From: Erysipelotrichaceae bacterium
Lineage (GTDB): Bacteria > Bacillota_I > Bacilli_A > Erysipelotrichales > Erysipelotrichaceae
Length of the DNA stretch: 64,000 nucleotides
Reading direction: 5' to 3'
NCBI GenBank assembly: GCA_017419165.1
Contig: JAFOLW010000029.1
Coordinates: forward strand, 1-64,000
Positions 36,373-44,566 of this stretch are shown here, in pieces. How positions within the stretch are numbered: position 1 is the stretch's first letter; every line of letters starts with the position of its first letter. The notes beneath the pieces were generated by a model that searched no databases, was not told where the DNA came from, and saw only the letters and a list, made by a program, of their open reading frames with translations. The translations under genes were made by a program, and so were the position numbers.

Positions 36373-37941
36373 TCAGTCGACCTGTATCCATTCGCCGTCC
36401 TGGTCGGCGATCCATTGATCCGGAGCGATGTTGAACCAGGTATAGCCTTCATTGTACAAGGCTCGGGAAGCGGTGTAGGTGTTTCCTTTCTTTCCCGTGG
36501 CGACGACTTCGCCGGTCTTGGCCGAATGGCTGTTGCGGATGTTGATGTCTCCTTCGGCGATGACCGTCAGCTTGTAACTATGATCCTTGATCACGATGGA
36601 ATCGAGGATCGTCTGTAATTCTTCTTCATTGATCCCGTTGGCGTAGATTGTGAAGGCGGAATCCATCTTTCTGATCTTGGGTCGGAAGTAGGCGGTGATG
36701 CTGCCGGTGTAGGAAGAACAGGTGCCTTCGCCGAGCTCCTTGGCGCTGATCTGTTTCTTTCCGCTGTCGGATGGCTCGTTTTTTTCAGTGGTGAAGAAGA
36801 CGGAGATGTTCAAGGCGCTCTGATTCTTTTCGGCGTTCGGATAGAAACCGTAATAGTAATTGTAGTTGGTGTGTTCCCCGCTCTTGTCCTTCCAGGTATA
36901 GATATCTTCGTTCCTGGTCAGGATCCAGGTCTCCGGGACATCGATCGTGAAGATGGAGGTGACGAAGGTATCGAAGGGGATCTTCTTTTCGTTGACCATT
37001 TCCCTGTCGATCTTCAGAAGCTTCCAGGAATCGCTTGGGATGTCGTAGTACATGTTGGCTGTCAGTTCGTAGCCCGTCTTATACAGAGGACGGTCGTATG
37101 ACAGCAAGTCGTAGTAGTAGTCCGACCGCGCTTCGCTGGCGGCTTTCATGCTGCGGTATTGGGCGAGCGGATATTCTTTATGGACCAGGGAATCCACGGT
37201 CTGTTTGTCGCATTTACGCTTCGGGATGATCGCCGAATCTTTCAGCGAATAGTCGATCACGTTCCAGTTTCCGTCGCCGGTCCCGGAGAGTTTTGCGTCG
37301 TAGGTCCCTTTATAGGTATACCTGTCATTTTTGTACCGTGCCGTGAAGCTGACGTTCTCACTCCTGTTCTTATAGTCGAGAACGACTTTGACATCGCCGA
37401 TCCCGTCCGGTCTCAGATCCGTATCTTTCAGTTCGCTGTTGTTTTCCAGCAGGAACTGTGCGATCCTTTCCGCGATCTGACGTTCACTGTCTTCGATGAT
37501 CTGTTTCGATTCATCGTCATCGATGCCTTCCGCTGCGTGGATCGCCTCTTCGTAGCGGCCTTTTTCATACGACGATCTTGCGGAGCTCTTTTTGATCATC
37601 GGCAGTCCGAAGACCAGAAAAGCCGCAAGAAGCAGCAGGATCAGGACGGCGATCAGGATGAACTTTGCGGAAGACTTCTTCTTTTTCGTTCCCGGTCCTG
37701 CAGTCCCGGGGACTGTCTTGGCCTCTTCTTCACGCTTTACGCGGATGACGTGTTTGATGATCTTGCGCTGCACCGGGCCATGATGAACGATCTCCGGCAA
37801 TTCTTCCGTTTCCGTATCTTGAGCTTCTTCTTCGGCCGGTTCTTGCGGAGCTTCTGCAGCAGGGGCTGTCTCCCCATTGATCTGCAAGGTGACCGTTTCA
37901 AGAGTCTCTTTGTTTTCTTTGTTCTCGTTTATCTCTGACAT
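36373..37941 (-). CDS. Membrane-anchored extracellular protein with C-terminal SH3 domain
   Basis: A 522-residue protein: acidic, Glu-rich cytoplasmic N-terminus (1-85), a KKKK stop-transfer cluster, one transmembrane helix (about 94-114) and a large outside part. The last 65 residues form a bacterial SH3 domain (INIRNSHSAKTGEVV to WIADQDGEW). The middle is not recognised. The SH3 module is of the same type as in the serpin at 48884. Such domains usually bind cell wall. AAGGAAAG lies before the ATG. Confidence 0.75.
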   Translation of the reverse strand: MSEINENKENKETLETVTLQINGETAPAAEAPQEPAEEEAQDTETEELPEIVHHGPVQRKIIKHVIRVKREEEAKTVPGTAGPGTKKKKSSAKFILIAVLILLLLAAFLVFGLPMIKKSSARSSYEKGRYEEAIHAAEGIDDDESKQIIEDSERQIAERIAQFLLENNSELKDTDLRPDGIGDVKVVLDYKNRSENVSFTARYKNDRYTYKGTYDAKLSGTGDGNWNVIDYSLKDSAIIPKRKCDKQTVDSLVHKEYPLAQYRSMKAASEARSDYYYDLLSYDRPLYKTGYELTANMYYDIPSDSWKLLKIDREMVNEKKIPFDTFVTSIFTIDVPETWILTRNEDIYTWKDKSGEHTNYNYYYGFYPNAEKNQSALNISVFFTTEKNEPSDSGKKQISAKELGEGTCSSYTGSITAYFRPKIRKMDSAFTIYANGINEEELQTILDSIVIKDHSYKLTVIAEGDINIRNSHSAKTGEVVATGKKGNTYTASRALYNEGYTWFNIAPDQWIADQDGEWIQVD

Positions 37942-37976
37942 AAGTTTTACTTTCCTTGTGCGGATCTTACGATCTC

Positions 37977-37982
37977 ATTATA
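37977..37982 (-). promoter_or_regulatory. -10 element of the SH3-domain protein gene
   Basis: Minus-strand TATAAT followed by GAGA, 35 bases before the start at 37941; no recognisable -35. Confidence 0.4.
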
Positions 37983-38062
37983 ACGTGCCGAGCGGCAAAG
38001 GTCTTTTGCGTATCGCAGGCAAAAAACAAGAAAACAGGCGAAGAAGGTGATATCGTAAGGTC

Positions 38063-38674
38063 ATGAAAGACTTTAAGAAGATCCGTCTCGTATTGAACAG
38101 CGTGCTGCCTGCCGTCATTTTGTATGAGTGGCTGAACATGTTTTTCTTTGCAAACGGAAATCTTTTGAGCAGCCGCGGTCTGCAGTCTCTGAAATACTTC
38201 ACGATCCTTTCCAATCTGCTGGAGGCTTTTGCCTGCCTGTGGTGGCTGTTCAGGAGAAACGAGGTGCTCAAGTTTACGGCAAGCGTCGCAGTGATGCTGA
38301 CATGCATCGTGGTGCTGGTCTTCCTGGGACCGATGTTCGGCTATCGGGCAATGTTTGCCGGACCGAATCTCTGGTTCCATCTGCTGGTGCCTTTGACCGC
38401 CCTGGCGGAGGTGTTGTTTCTGGTGAACCGGACCTATTCGAAGAAAGAGATCTTTCTGGCTTCGCTGACGATGGCGGTCTACGGGATCTTCTATCTGGGA
38501 AACATCCTGATCAACGGCATTGGACAGCGTCCCGCTTCCAACGACTGGTACGGTTTCCTGACCTGGGGCTATCCGGTCGGTGTGCTCATCTACTTCACGA
38601 TCTGGGGGACCACCTATCTGATCGGTGCCTTCATTTCGTTCATCAATGATCTCTACGACCGCAGACATTCATGA
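38063..38674 (+). CDS. Multi-span membrane protein, Pr6Pr-like
   Basis: A 203-residue protein with about six hydrophobic helices. Segments SLKYFTILSNLLEAF and NLWFHLLVPLTALAEVL resemble the Pr6Pr / FAR-17a-like membrane family (six helices with a conserved FTxxSN and a central His). Function of the family is unknown. AAGGTGA and TAAGG precede the ATG. It is divergent from the SH3-domain gene. Confidence 0.7.
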   Translation: MKDFKKIRLVLNSVLPAVILYEWLNMFFFANGNLLSSRGLQSLKYFTILSNLLEAFACLWWLFRRNEVLKFTASVAVMLTCIVVLVFLGPMFGYRAMFAGPNLWFHLLVPLTALAEVLFLVNRTYSKKEIFLASLTMAVYGIFYLGNILINGIGQRPASNDWYGFLTWGYPVGVLIYFTIWGTTYLIGAFISFINDLYDRRHS

Positions 38675-38722
38675 AAGGATGATCATTCATACGAAAAACA
38701 AAGATAAAAGGAGGGACCGTAA

Positions 38723-39136
38723 ATGAAGATCGCTGTCAGATATTATACGAAGACCGGAAACACGAAACGTCTGGCGGAAGCTGTCGCGGATGCCGTAGGC
38801 TGCAAAGCCCTTCCGATCAGTGAACCGGTTCAAGAGAAGACGGATATCCTGTTTCTGGGAAATTCCTATTACGCTTTCAGCATCGATCCGGAAGTCCGCG
38901 ATTTCGTAAGGAAGCTCGATCCGGCAAAGGTCGGCAAGATCGTCAACTTCGGTTCGGCGGCGATGTTGAACTCGACGTACAAGAAGGTAAAGGCGGAAGC
39001 AGATAAGAAAGGCATCCCGATGGATGAACGGGAGTTCCATTGCAAAGGGGAATTCAAGGGCATCCACAAGGGAAGACCGGATGCGCAAGATCTGAAAGCT
39101 GCTGCGGATTTTGCCAAAACGGTCATCAACAGCTGA
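38723..39136 (+). CDS. Flavodoxin-like protein
   Basis: A 137-residue protein with the FMN-phosphate loop YYTKTGNTKRLA at residues 7-18 and LGNSYYAF in the second FMN loop region. It should carry electrons as a small flavodoxin. AAAGGAGGG lies 8 bases before the ATG. Redox partner unknown; no neighbour is an obvious electron acceptor. Confidence 0.85.
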   Translation: MKIAVRYYTKTGNTKRLAEAVADAVGCKALPISEPVQEKTDILFLGNSYYAFSIDPEVRDFVRKLDPAKVGKIVNFGSAAMLNSTYKKVKAEADKKGIPMDEREFHCKGEFKGIHKGRPDAQDLKAAADFAKTVINS

Positions 39137-39207
39137 AACCTTTGATCGAAAAAAAGGATCACTGCTGTGATCCCGGAGATGAAATATTATTTTTGGCCTT
39201 CTGTTTT

Positions 39208-39744
39208 TCAGTAGGTCTTTTTTATGGTGATGTAACCGCGCCAGCCGCGGACGGAATAATACGAGGAAGCGCCGTTATGGAAGATGAAGGTCCGCCCGTA
39301 GCGCGTCTCGCCGAACAGGGCACCGCCTTTCTTGCGGATCTCTTCCGGCGTCTTGATCCAGGACGAAGTCTTGAGATCGAAGTCCCCATATTCCTGCAGT
39401 TTCAGGTAAAGCGCTTCGTCCATGAGACTGACGCCCATCTGCTTTGCCATGGCTTCGACGCTTCCGGAAGGCGGGTTCTTTTCCCGCTGCCGCAAAGCAG
39501 CCTCGTCATAGCAGAGGCTCCTTCGTCCGGACGGAGTCTCCGGACTGAGGTCGCAGAAGATCATCCTGCCGTTCCACAGGACGAGGTCGGGTTCGCCGCC
39601 GCTGTCTTCCATCTTTGTCAGGACATCAAGGATCTTTTCATTCAACCGTTTTTCCACGTCTTCCCAGTTCAGATCCGCGTGACGTTCTTTGTGTCTTTCG
39701 AAGCGTTCTTTCAGGATAAGCAGAGTCTGTTTGTGTTTCTCCAT
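39208..39744 (-). CDS. DUF4256 family protein
   Basis: A 178-residue protein matching the DUF4256 pattern: LKERFERHKERH, SGGEPDLV, PSGRRSLCYDEAALRQRE, MAKQMGVSLMDE, FDLKTSSWIKTPEEIRKKGG and RYGRTFIFHNGASSYYS. Function unknown. The second of two adjacent ATG codons (39744) is preferred because AAGGA then has a 7-base spacing. It lies 21 bases downstream of a DUF2200 gene on the same strand. Confidence 0.85.
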   Translation of the reverse strand: MEKHKQTLLILKERFERHKERHADLNWEDVEKRLNEKILDVLTKMEDSGGEPDLVLWNGRMIFCDLSPETPSGRRSLCYDEAALRQREKNPPSGSVEAMAKQMGVSLMDEALYLKLQEYGDFDLKTSSWIKTPEEIRKKGGALFGETRYGRTFIFHNGASSYYSVRGWRGYITIKKTY

Positions 39745-39765
39745 CGTCATTCCTTTCGTTGTATC

Positions 39766-40113
39766 TTAACGTAAGATCTTTTCCAAGGCTTTGCCTTTGG
39801 CGAGTTCATCGATGAGTTTGTCGAGCTGTCGCATCCGTTTGGTCAGAGGGTCTTCGATGGATCCGATATCGATCCCGCAGATCTTTCCTTTGATCCGTTC
39901 GCTCCGTTCGTTGTAAGACGGCGCTTCTTTAAGGAAACGGCCATAAGATATAGATGATCTGAATGCATTTTCGATCTCTTCCTTCGTATAGCCGGTCAGC
40001 CAGGAGGTGAGAATATCGACCTCTTCCCGTGTCCTGTTCTTGCGTAAAGCCTTATTGACCAAAGCAGTATAGATATCTGAAAAGTCCATTTCCAAAGCTG
40101 TTTTTCTTGCCAT
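39766..40113 (-). CDS. DUF2200 family protein
   Basis: A 115-residue protein with the DUF2200 pattern: IYTALVNKALRKNRTREEVD, WLTGYTKEEIE, EAPSYNER, GKICGIDI, IEDPLTKRMRQLDKLIDELAKGK. Function unknown; compact, soluble. GAGGGAT precedes the ATG and TATAAT stands 18 bases before it (minus strand of 40132-40137). Co-transcribed with DUF4256. Confidence 0.85.
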   Translation of the reverse strand: MARKTALEMDFSDIYTALVNKALRKNRTREEVDILTSWLTGYTKEEIENAFRSSISYGRFLKEAPSYNERSERIKGKICGIDIGSIEDPLTKRMRQLDKLIDELAKGKALEKILR

Positions 40114-40200
40114 ATCGATCCCTCTGATCCCATTATAACGGATGGTTCCGCCGAAGAAGAGATACGGTCAGGAACTTTTCAATAATGTTAACCAGGCTAA

Positions 40201-40339
40201 ATTGTAAAATCGTATCGGATTCATACAAAAACAGCATTTTTGTAACTTTACATGGATTTTACAATTGCGGATTTGTTGCAAACTTTTTGTAAAATATGAT
40301 TAGAATTATGACAGCTATGGCTGTCTGAAACATAATTCT
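40201..40339 (+). repeat. Nested inverted repeats in a 320-base intergenic region
   Basis: ATTGTAAAATC (40201-40211) has an exact reverse complement at 40255-40265, with an ACAAAAA/TTTTTGT hairpin inside. A second structure has AGAATTATG (40302-40310) paired with CATAATTCT (40331-40339) around GACAGC/GCTGTC. No T-tract follows. The region separates divergent DUF2200 and 40434 genes and is otherwise without genes. Confidence 0.6.
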
Positions 40340-40433
40340 GATTCGATACAGATCTGATACACGTAAATCAGAAGGGTTCGTATTCTCTTTTAAGGGCATA
40401 CCGTAGAAGCATTGATTCAGAAAGCGAGGAACT

Positions 40434-40685
40434 ATGAGTCCAATTGGCAAGTCTATCCGCAGCCGAGCGACCGGATCCCCAGGCGTCATCACAGGTATCA
40501 CTCGTGACAAACTGTCTGTTTCTTTTCGCTATTCCGGGATCGTCGAACTGCCGATCAAGAAATATGAGGAACTGCTGGAAATGAAACCCGAAGTCAGGGA
40601 AGCAATCGAAAGATTCAGAGAATCCGTCAAGCGGAGCAGGAAAAAGAAGATCCTCCCTGAAGCAGAAATGATGACCGGCAAGTAG
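40434..40685 (+). CDS. Small basic protein of unknown family
   Basis: An 83-residue protein: a beta-rich N-terminal half (IGKSIRSRATGSPGVITGIT, then SVSFRYSGIVELPI) that looks like a small KOW or SH3-like barrel, and a Lys/Arg-rich helix at the end. CGAGGA precedes the ATG. The long structured leader at 40201-40339 is in front. Nucleic-acid binding is possible from charge alone. Confidence 0.6.
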   Translation: MSPIGKSIRSRATGSPGVITGITRDKLSVSFRYSGIVELPIKKYEELLEMKPEVREAIERFRESVKRSRKKKILPEAEMMTGK

Positions 40686-40718
40686 TCATCGCCACATTCA
40701 TCGATCCGTTTTTATCCG

Positions 40719-40739
40719 CCTCTTCCCGAAAGAGGTTTT
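40719..40739 (+). terminator. Terminator after the small basic protein
   Basis: CCTCTT pairs with AAGAGG (40719-40735) and TTTT follows. Confidence 0.65.
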
Positions 40740-40995
40740 GCCGTCTTTATGACAGTGTTTTTCTTGATGCGCGGATGCGCATCGCACAAAGATCACCTTG
40801 AACTGTATTTCTTCATCTTCCGTTCCGGACTTCCTTATTTATGATGTGACAACATCAAATTTACTCCTTCCAGACAATACCCCTAGCATTTGTTTGCCGG
40901 GACGGAGCGGATGAGGAAAGACAGATAGGACGTGTTTCGGCAGCTGCGTTACCTCCGCAAACTCACGACAGTTTTCCGAAGCACAGCAACAGGAC

Positions 40996-41073
40996 AGCTG
41001 AACGGACGAAGGGCCCGCCGCAGGTTTTGACCCTCTCATCTGAAAAACCTGCAAGGCGCTTCGTCTTTCAGCT
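40996..41073 (+). repeat. Long imperfect hairpin (78 bases)
   Basis: Four paired blocks in one arm order: AGCTGAA (40996-41002) with TTCAGCT (41067-41073), GACGAAG (41005-41011) with CTTCGTC (41059-41065), GCC (41017-41019) with GGC (41055-41057), and GCAGGTTTT (41020-41028) with AAAACCTGC (41044-41052), loop 41029-41043. It fills most of the 410-base gap 40686-41096, which shows no credible gene. It is not a tRNA and has no T-tract on the plus strand. Confidence 0.65.
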
Positions 41074-41114
41074 TCTGAAGACCCCGGTCTGTTAAAATGG
41101 AATGGGGATCCGAA

Positions 41115-41669
41115 TTGAACAAAGAACTCAGATACGAGAGAATCAGGAAAGATCGTCATGATCTTTTTTCTGTCAGAGAGCTTTACGAGAGATCCTTTCC
41201 GACAAATGAAAGGATCCCTTTTCATATCCTTTTGCGGAAGAAGGAGAGTGATGCGTCGTTTTATGCGGTCTATGAAGCCGATGAACTCATCGGTCTGTAC
41301 CATATCTTTCTGAGTGAGGAGCTCCTCTATCTTTCTTATATATGCATAAGGGAAGATCTTAAAGACAGGGGCTATGGGACGATGGTGCTTCGTCACATCC
41401 ATGAAAAGCTGGAGGGCAGGCCGATCGTCATCGACATCGAAGAGGTCAAGCAACAGGACGACAATTACATCGAAGAGCTCCGCCGGAGACATTTCTATGT
41501 GAAGAACGGTTATGTTTCAACGGGGATCTTTTATCATTTCTACGATGTGGATTATGAGCTCTTGTCCTATGGAGGGGAAGTGAGCCGGCAGATGTGGATC
41601 GATCTGACGCTGAAGATCTGGGGAAAGCGGGCGAAAGGCGCCAGATACAAGGAGAAGAGCGAAGGATGA
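41115..41669 (+). CDS. GNAT-family acetyltransferase
   Basis: A 184-residue GNAT protein: RELYERSFPTNERIPF, then the acetyl-CoA loop IREDLKDRGYGTMVLRHI, and FYVKNGYVSTG in the C-terminal part. Substrate unknown. The start is uncertain: the ATG at 41097 is part of a TGTTAAAAT extended -10 box, so it is probably not in the mRNA; the TTG at 41115 with GGGGAT before it is favoured. The gene overlaps the next one by ATGA. Confidence 0.75.
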   Translation: MNKELRYERIRKDRHDLFSVRELYERSFPTNERIPFHILLRKKESDASFYAVYEADELIGLYHIFLSEELLYLSYICIREDLKDRGYGTMVLRHIHEKLEGRPIVIDIEEVKQQDDNYIEELRRRHFYVKNGYVSTGIFYHFYDVDYELLSYGGEVSRQMWIDLTLKIWGKRAKGARYKEKSEG

Positions 41670-42736
41670 AGCGGCGTTTTCTCTCATGTCTTTTTCTGCT
41701 GATCCTGGACGGAACATTGATGTTCCTGTTTTATAAGTTCCCCGGTCTGTTCTTCCCCGCATACCGGAACATTTCGAAAGCCTGGATCGCTTTTCTGAGT
41801 ACTTTGAGCGGTTTCACGAAGATCGCCGTCTGGGATATCGGTGCCCTGGTCCTGCTGCTTCTTGCGCTGATCACTTTAGTACTCACGGTGATAAGAAAGC
41901 GTTCCTTGCTCAACTGGCTGAGTCATGCCGCTTTGACCGCGGCGGTCTTGCTGAGCATCGCGGTGGACGGCTGGATGCTGAACCACTATGCCCCGAAGCT
42001 CAGCAGCGAATTGGATCTCACGGTCGGCGAATACAGCTATGAGCAGCTCTATGAGACGACGGAGTATTATTACGATACAGCGGCAAAGTATGCCGCGATG
42101 ATACAAAGAGACGAAGAAGGTCACGCGCTGAAGCAGGACTTCTATGAGATGGCTTCTCTTGCCGGAGCTTCCTATAAGAGACTGGCGGAAAGCTATCCGA
42201 TCTTTAAGGGATCTTCAATGAGGGTCAAGAAGCTCTCTTTGATCGGCGAATATCTGATGTATAACGGGATCGTGGGCATGTTCATGCCGATCAGCGGAGA
42301 GGCGGGCGTGCCGGAAAGCGTACCGGTCGTTCCGCTGCCGTTCACGATGGCCCATGAGGCGGGACACCGTCTGGGGCTGGCGGGAGAAGAAGAGGCCAAC
42401 TTCGCCGCTTATCTTGCCTGTGTGAACAGCGAAGATGTCCGCTTCCTTTACAGCGGCTATTACAACGCCTTCTCGTATTGTTTCTCGGCTCTGTACAGGG
42501 CCGATCCGGAAGAAGCCGTCGAACTATACAAGTCGAAGGAAGAAACGGGACACCTGCTGGTCCGGCTCGACCGCAGCGATACGGCGGCTGTTTACCGGAA
42601 CTACGATTCTCCCTTGCAGGAAGTGTCCGATAAGGTGAACGATACTTATCTCAAGACGTTCTCGGAAAAAGAGGGGATCAAAAGCTACGGCATCGTGACG
42701 GATTATCTGATCGCTTGGCATCTGGAAGGAAGATAG
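41666..42736 (+). CDS. DUF3810 family membrane metallopeptidase-like protein
   Basis: A 356-residue protein with two or three N-terminal membrane helices and a catalytic-looking domain. MAHEAGHRLG holds an HExxH zinc motif (about residue 235) and GEEEANFAAYL downstream offers the third ligand, which is the DUF3810 pattern. The start at 41666 has GGAGAAG upstream and overlaps the GNAT stop. Probable zinc peptidase at the membrane; substrate unknown. Confidence 0.8.
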   Translation: MKRRFLSCLFLLILDGTLMFLFYKFPGLFFPAYRNISKAWIAFLSTLSGFTKIAVWDIGALVLLLLALITLVLTVIRKRSLLNWLSHAALTAAVLLSIAVDGWMLNHYAPKLSSELDLTVGEYSYEQLYETTEYYYDTAAKYAAMIQRDEEGHALKQDFYEMASLAGASYKRLAESYPIFKGSSMRVKKLSLIGEYLMYNGIVGMFMPISGEAGVPESVPVVPLPFTMAHEAGHRLGLAGEEEANFAAYLACVNSEDVRFLYSGYYNAFSYCFSALYRADPEEAVELYKSKEETGHLLVRLDRSDTAAVYRNYDSPLQEVSDKVNDTYLKTFSEKEGIKSYGIVTDYLIAWHLEGR

Positions 42737-42770
42737 TATATCTTAGAAATGTGAGAAAAGGAGGTCTATC

Positions 42771-43559
42771 ATGTCGGATAAAAAAGAAAGCAAGGAATTC
42801 AACGAAGAAGAACTTCTGAAAAAAGTAGAAAAAGCGGCTGCCAGAGGAACGGCAAGATCGAGCTTCAAAAATATCATTCTGTCGGCATTGCCGACTTTGC
42901 TGGCGATCGGCCTGCTGGCATATTTCATCGTGCCGAAGGTCAATGCACTGAATGACGGACTGAGCGGATTCTTCCATTTCGATGAACCTGTCGAGGGCCA
43001 TGACATGACGATCGACAACAGTTCCATCTTCGGTTATACGGCAGCGGATTTCGAGGAGGCGATCTTGGGCGATTCTTCCAAACTCAAGAAACTGGAAGTC
43101 TTCAAGCAGAAGGTCTCCGATGCATCGATGATCACCGATACCGGTCTGCTCAACTGGGGCATCTTCACCAAGAACCAGCTGATCACCTACAACGGGACGG
43201 CGGTCTACACCGTCGATCTTTCCGCGCTGCGCAGCGGCGATATCAGTTTCAACGAAGAAGAGAAGATGATCACGCTGAAGATCCCGCATGCCGTGCAGGA
43301 AGAGATCAACATCCCGGAGGATGAGATACAGTTCGGCGATACCGCCAAAGGCTTGCTGGCATTCGGCGACATCAAGATGACGGCGGAACAGGCGTCGCAG
43401 ATCCAGGCGGAAGCCAGGAAGAAGATGCAGAAGAAGCTCGATGAGGACGGTGTCCTGACGACGGCGGACCGCTTTGCGAAGCTCGCGGTGTGGGAACTCT
43501 ACAGTCCGATCATCAAAGGCGTTGCCAAAGATTATTCCCTGGAAGTGGTATTCCGATAA
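42771..43559 (+). CDS. DUF4230 family single-span membrane protein
   Basis: A 262-residue protein with a charged N-terminus, one membrane helix (about 35-55) and an outside domain containing LLNWGIFTKNQLITYNGTA and the LKIPHAVQEEINIP segment typical of DUF4230. The end is amphipathic (QIQAEARKKMQKKL). Function unknown. AAAGGAGG precedes the ATG. Confidence 0.8.
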   Translation: MSDKKESKEFNEEELLKKVEKAAARGTARSSFKNIILSALPTLLAIGLLAYFIVPKVNALNDGLSGFFHFDEPVEGHDMTIDNSSIFGYTAADFEEAILGDSSKLKKLEVFKQKVSDASMITDTGLLNWGIFTKNQLITYNGTAVYTVDLSALRSGDISFNEEEKMITLKIPHAVQEEINIPEDEIQFGDTAKGLLAFGDIKMTAEQASQIQAEARKKMQKKLDEDGVLTTADRFAKLAVWELYSPIIKGVAKDYSLEVVFR

Positions 43560-43582
43560 GCAGTTGAAAAACTGCTTTTTTT
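43560..43582 (+). terminator. Terminator after the DUF4230 gene
   Basis: GCAGTT/AACTGC stem with GAAA loop and seven T. Confidence 0.85.
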
Positions 43583-43609
43583 GTTGCGGACATGATGCGC
43601 GGATTGCCA

Positions 43610-43615
43610 TATAAT
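43610..43615 (+). promoter_or_regulatory. -10 element of the lipoprotein/PASTA genes
   Basis: TATAAT followed by GAGA, 43 bases before the lipoprotein start; the -35 region is weak. Confidence 0.4.
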
Positions 43616-43658
43616 GAGAAAGGCCGTGAAAAACGGCAAAAGGTGAGGAAAAAAGTTT

Positions 43659-44555
43659 ATGAAAAAAATGATCAAAGTGCTGCTTGTATTGGCGATGGTC
43701 TTGGGAGCATCCGCCTGCGCAAGTCAGAAAGAAGAGGAACAGAAAGCACCGGAGGTCCCTGCGGAGGAGAGCGAACCGGTCAAAGTTCCGGAAGAACTGC
43801 TCGGATCGTATCATGAAGAGATCGCCGGCAGAGCATCCCTGGAACTGAGTGAGAACAAGATCACGATCGACTGGTCAAGTTCGGCATTCGAGAAGGCACA
43901 TTTCGATTTCGATATCGCCTACGATGCGGACAAGAACCAGCTGACTTATGTTGGCGGCAAGAGGACCGATACGGTCTTTGAATCCGATACCAAGTCCACG
44001 GTCACCGAAGCCTACAACGACGGAAGCGGAAACTTCGCGATCGAAGATGGCAAGCTGATCTGGAACGACGACAAGAACGAAAACGGCGGTCCGGTGGTCT
44101 TTGTTTCCAACGAAGAAGCTGCCGAGATCGGCATGGCCAATCCGTGGACCTATACCGGTGATCTTCAGGAAGCGATCACGGGATCTTCGATCAAGTTCGA
44201 TCCGCCGGTCAGCGTTCCGGAAGGTTTCGTTTTGACCAAGTACGGTTTCAACATCAACGGCATCATCGAAGCCAACTATGAGAGCGAAGACCGCAAGCTG
44301 ACGGTCCGCAAGTCCGATCTCTTTGAAGGACTTGAACTCAGCGGTGACTACAATACGTATTCCCATAACTGGCAGGAATCCCTCAAGGGCCTGACTGTCG
44401 ATCTTTACGGGGACGGCGAAAGCATCAATCTCGCCCTGTTCTCCGGCAACGACGCGCATTATTCCGTAGCGGTCACCGATAAGGAATATAAGAAGACCGA
44501 GGGCAACGGCATCAGTATCGATGAACTCAGTTCCCTGGTCATGGGCATGCAGTAG
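43659..44555 (+). CDS. Lipoprotein of unknown function
   Basis: A 298-residue secreted protein. The signal peptide MKKMIKVLLVLAMVLGASAC ends at Cys20, with an ASAC lipobox; an acidic linker follows (EEEQKAPEVPAEESEPV). The mature part is beta-rich with no recognised domain. GTGAGG lies before the ATG. A PASTA lipoprotein gene follows 11 bases later, so both are anchored to the outer face of the membrane together. Confidence 0.75.
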   Translation: MKKMIKVLLVLAMVLGASACASQKEEEQKAPEVPAEESEPVKVPEELLGSYHEEIAGRASLELSENKITIDWSSSAFEKAHFDFDIAYDADKNQLTYVGGKRTDTVFESDTKSTVTEAYNDGSGNFAIEDGKLIWNDDKNENGGPVVFVSNEEAAEIGMANPWTYTGDLQEAITGSSIKFDPPVSVPEGFVLTKYGFNINGIIEANYESEDRKLTVRKSDLFEGLELSGDYNTYSHNWQESLKGLTVDLYGDGESINLALFSGNDAHYSVAVTDKEYKKTEGNGISIDELSSLVMGMQ

Positions 44556-44566
44556 GAGGAAGGACG

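Noticed and set aside
40259-40510. 83-residue minus-strand open frame over the structured region
   Set aside because: Its start would be inside the coding part of 40434 and it reads through the inverted repeats; no ribosome site and no known domain.
40996-41073. tRNA or tmRNA reading of the long hairpin
   Set aside because: No cloverleaf, no T-loop motif and no acceptor end; the pairing is a single rod.
40839-41492. 217-residue minus-strand open frame through the long hairpin
   Set aside because: It runs antisense over the GNAT gene, then through the hairpin region; composition changes along its length and no start signal is present.
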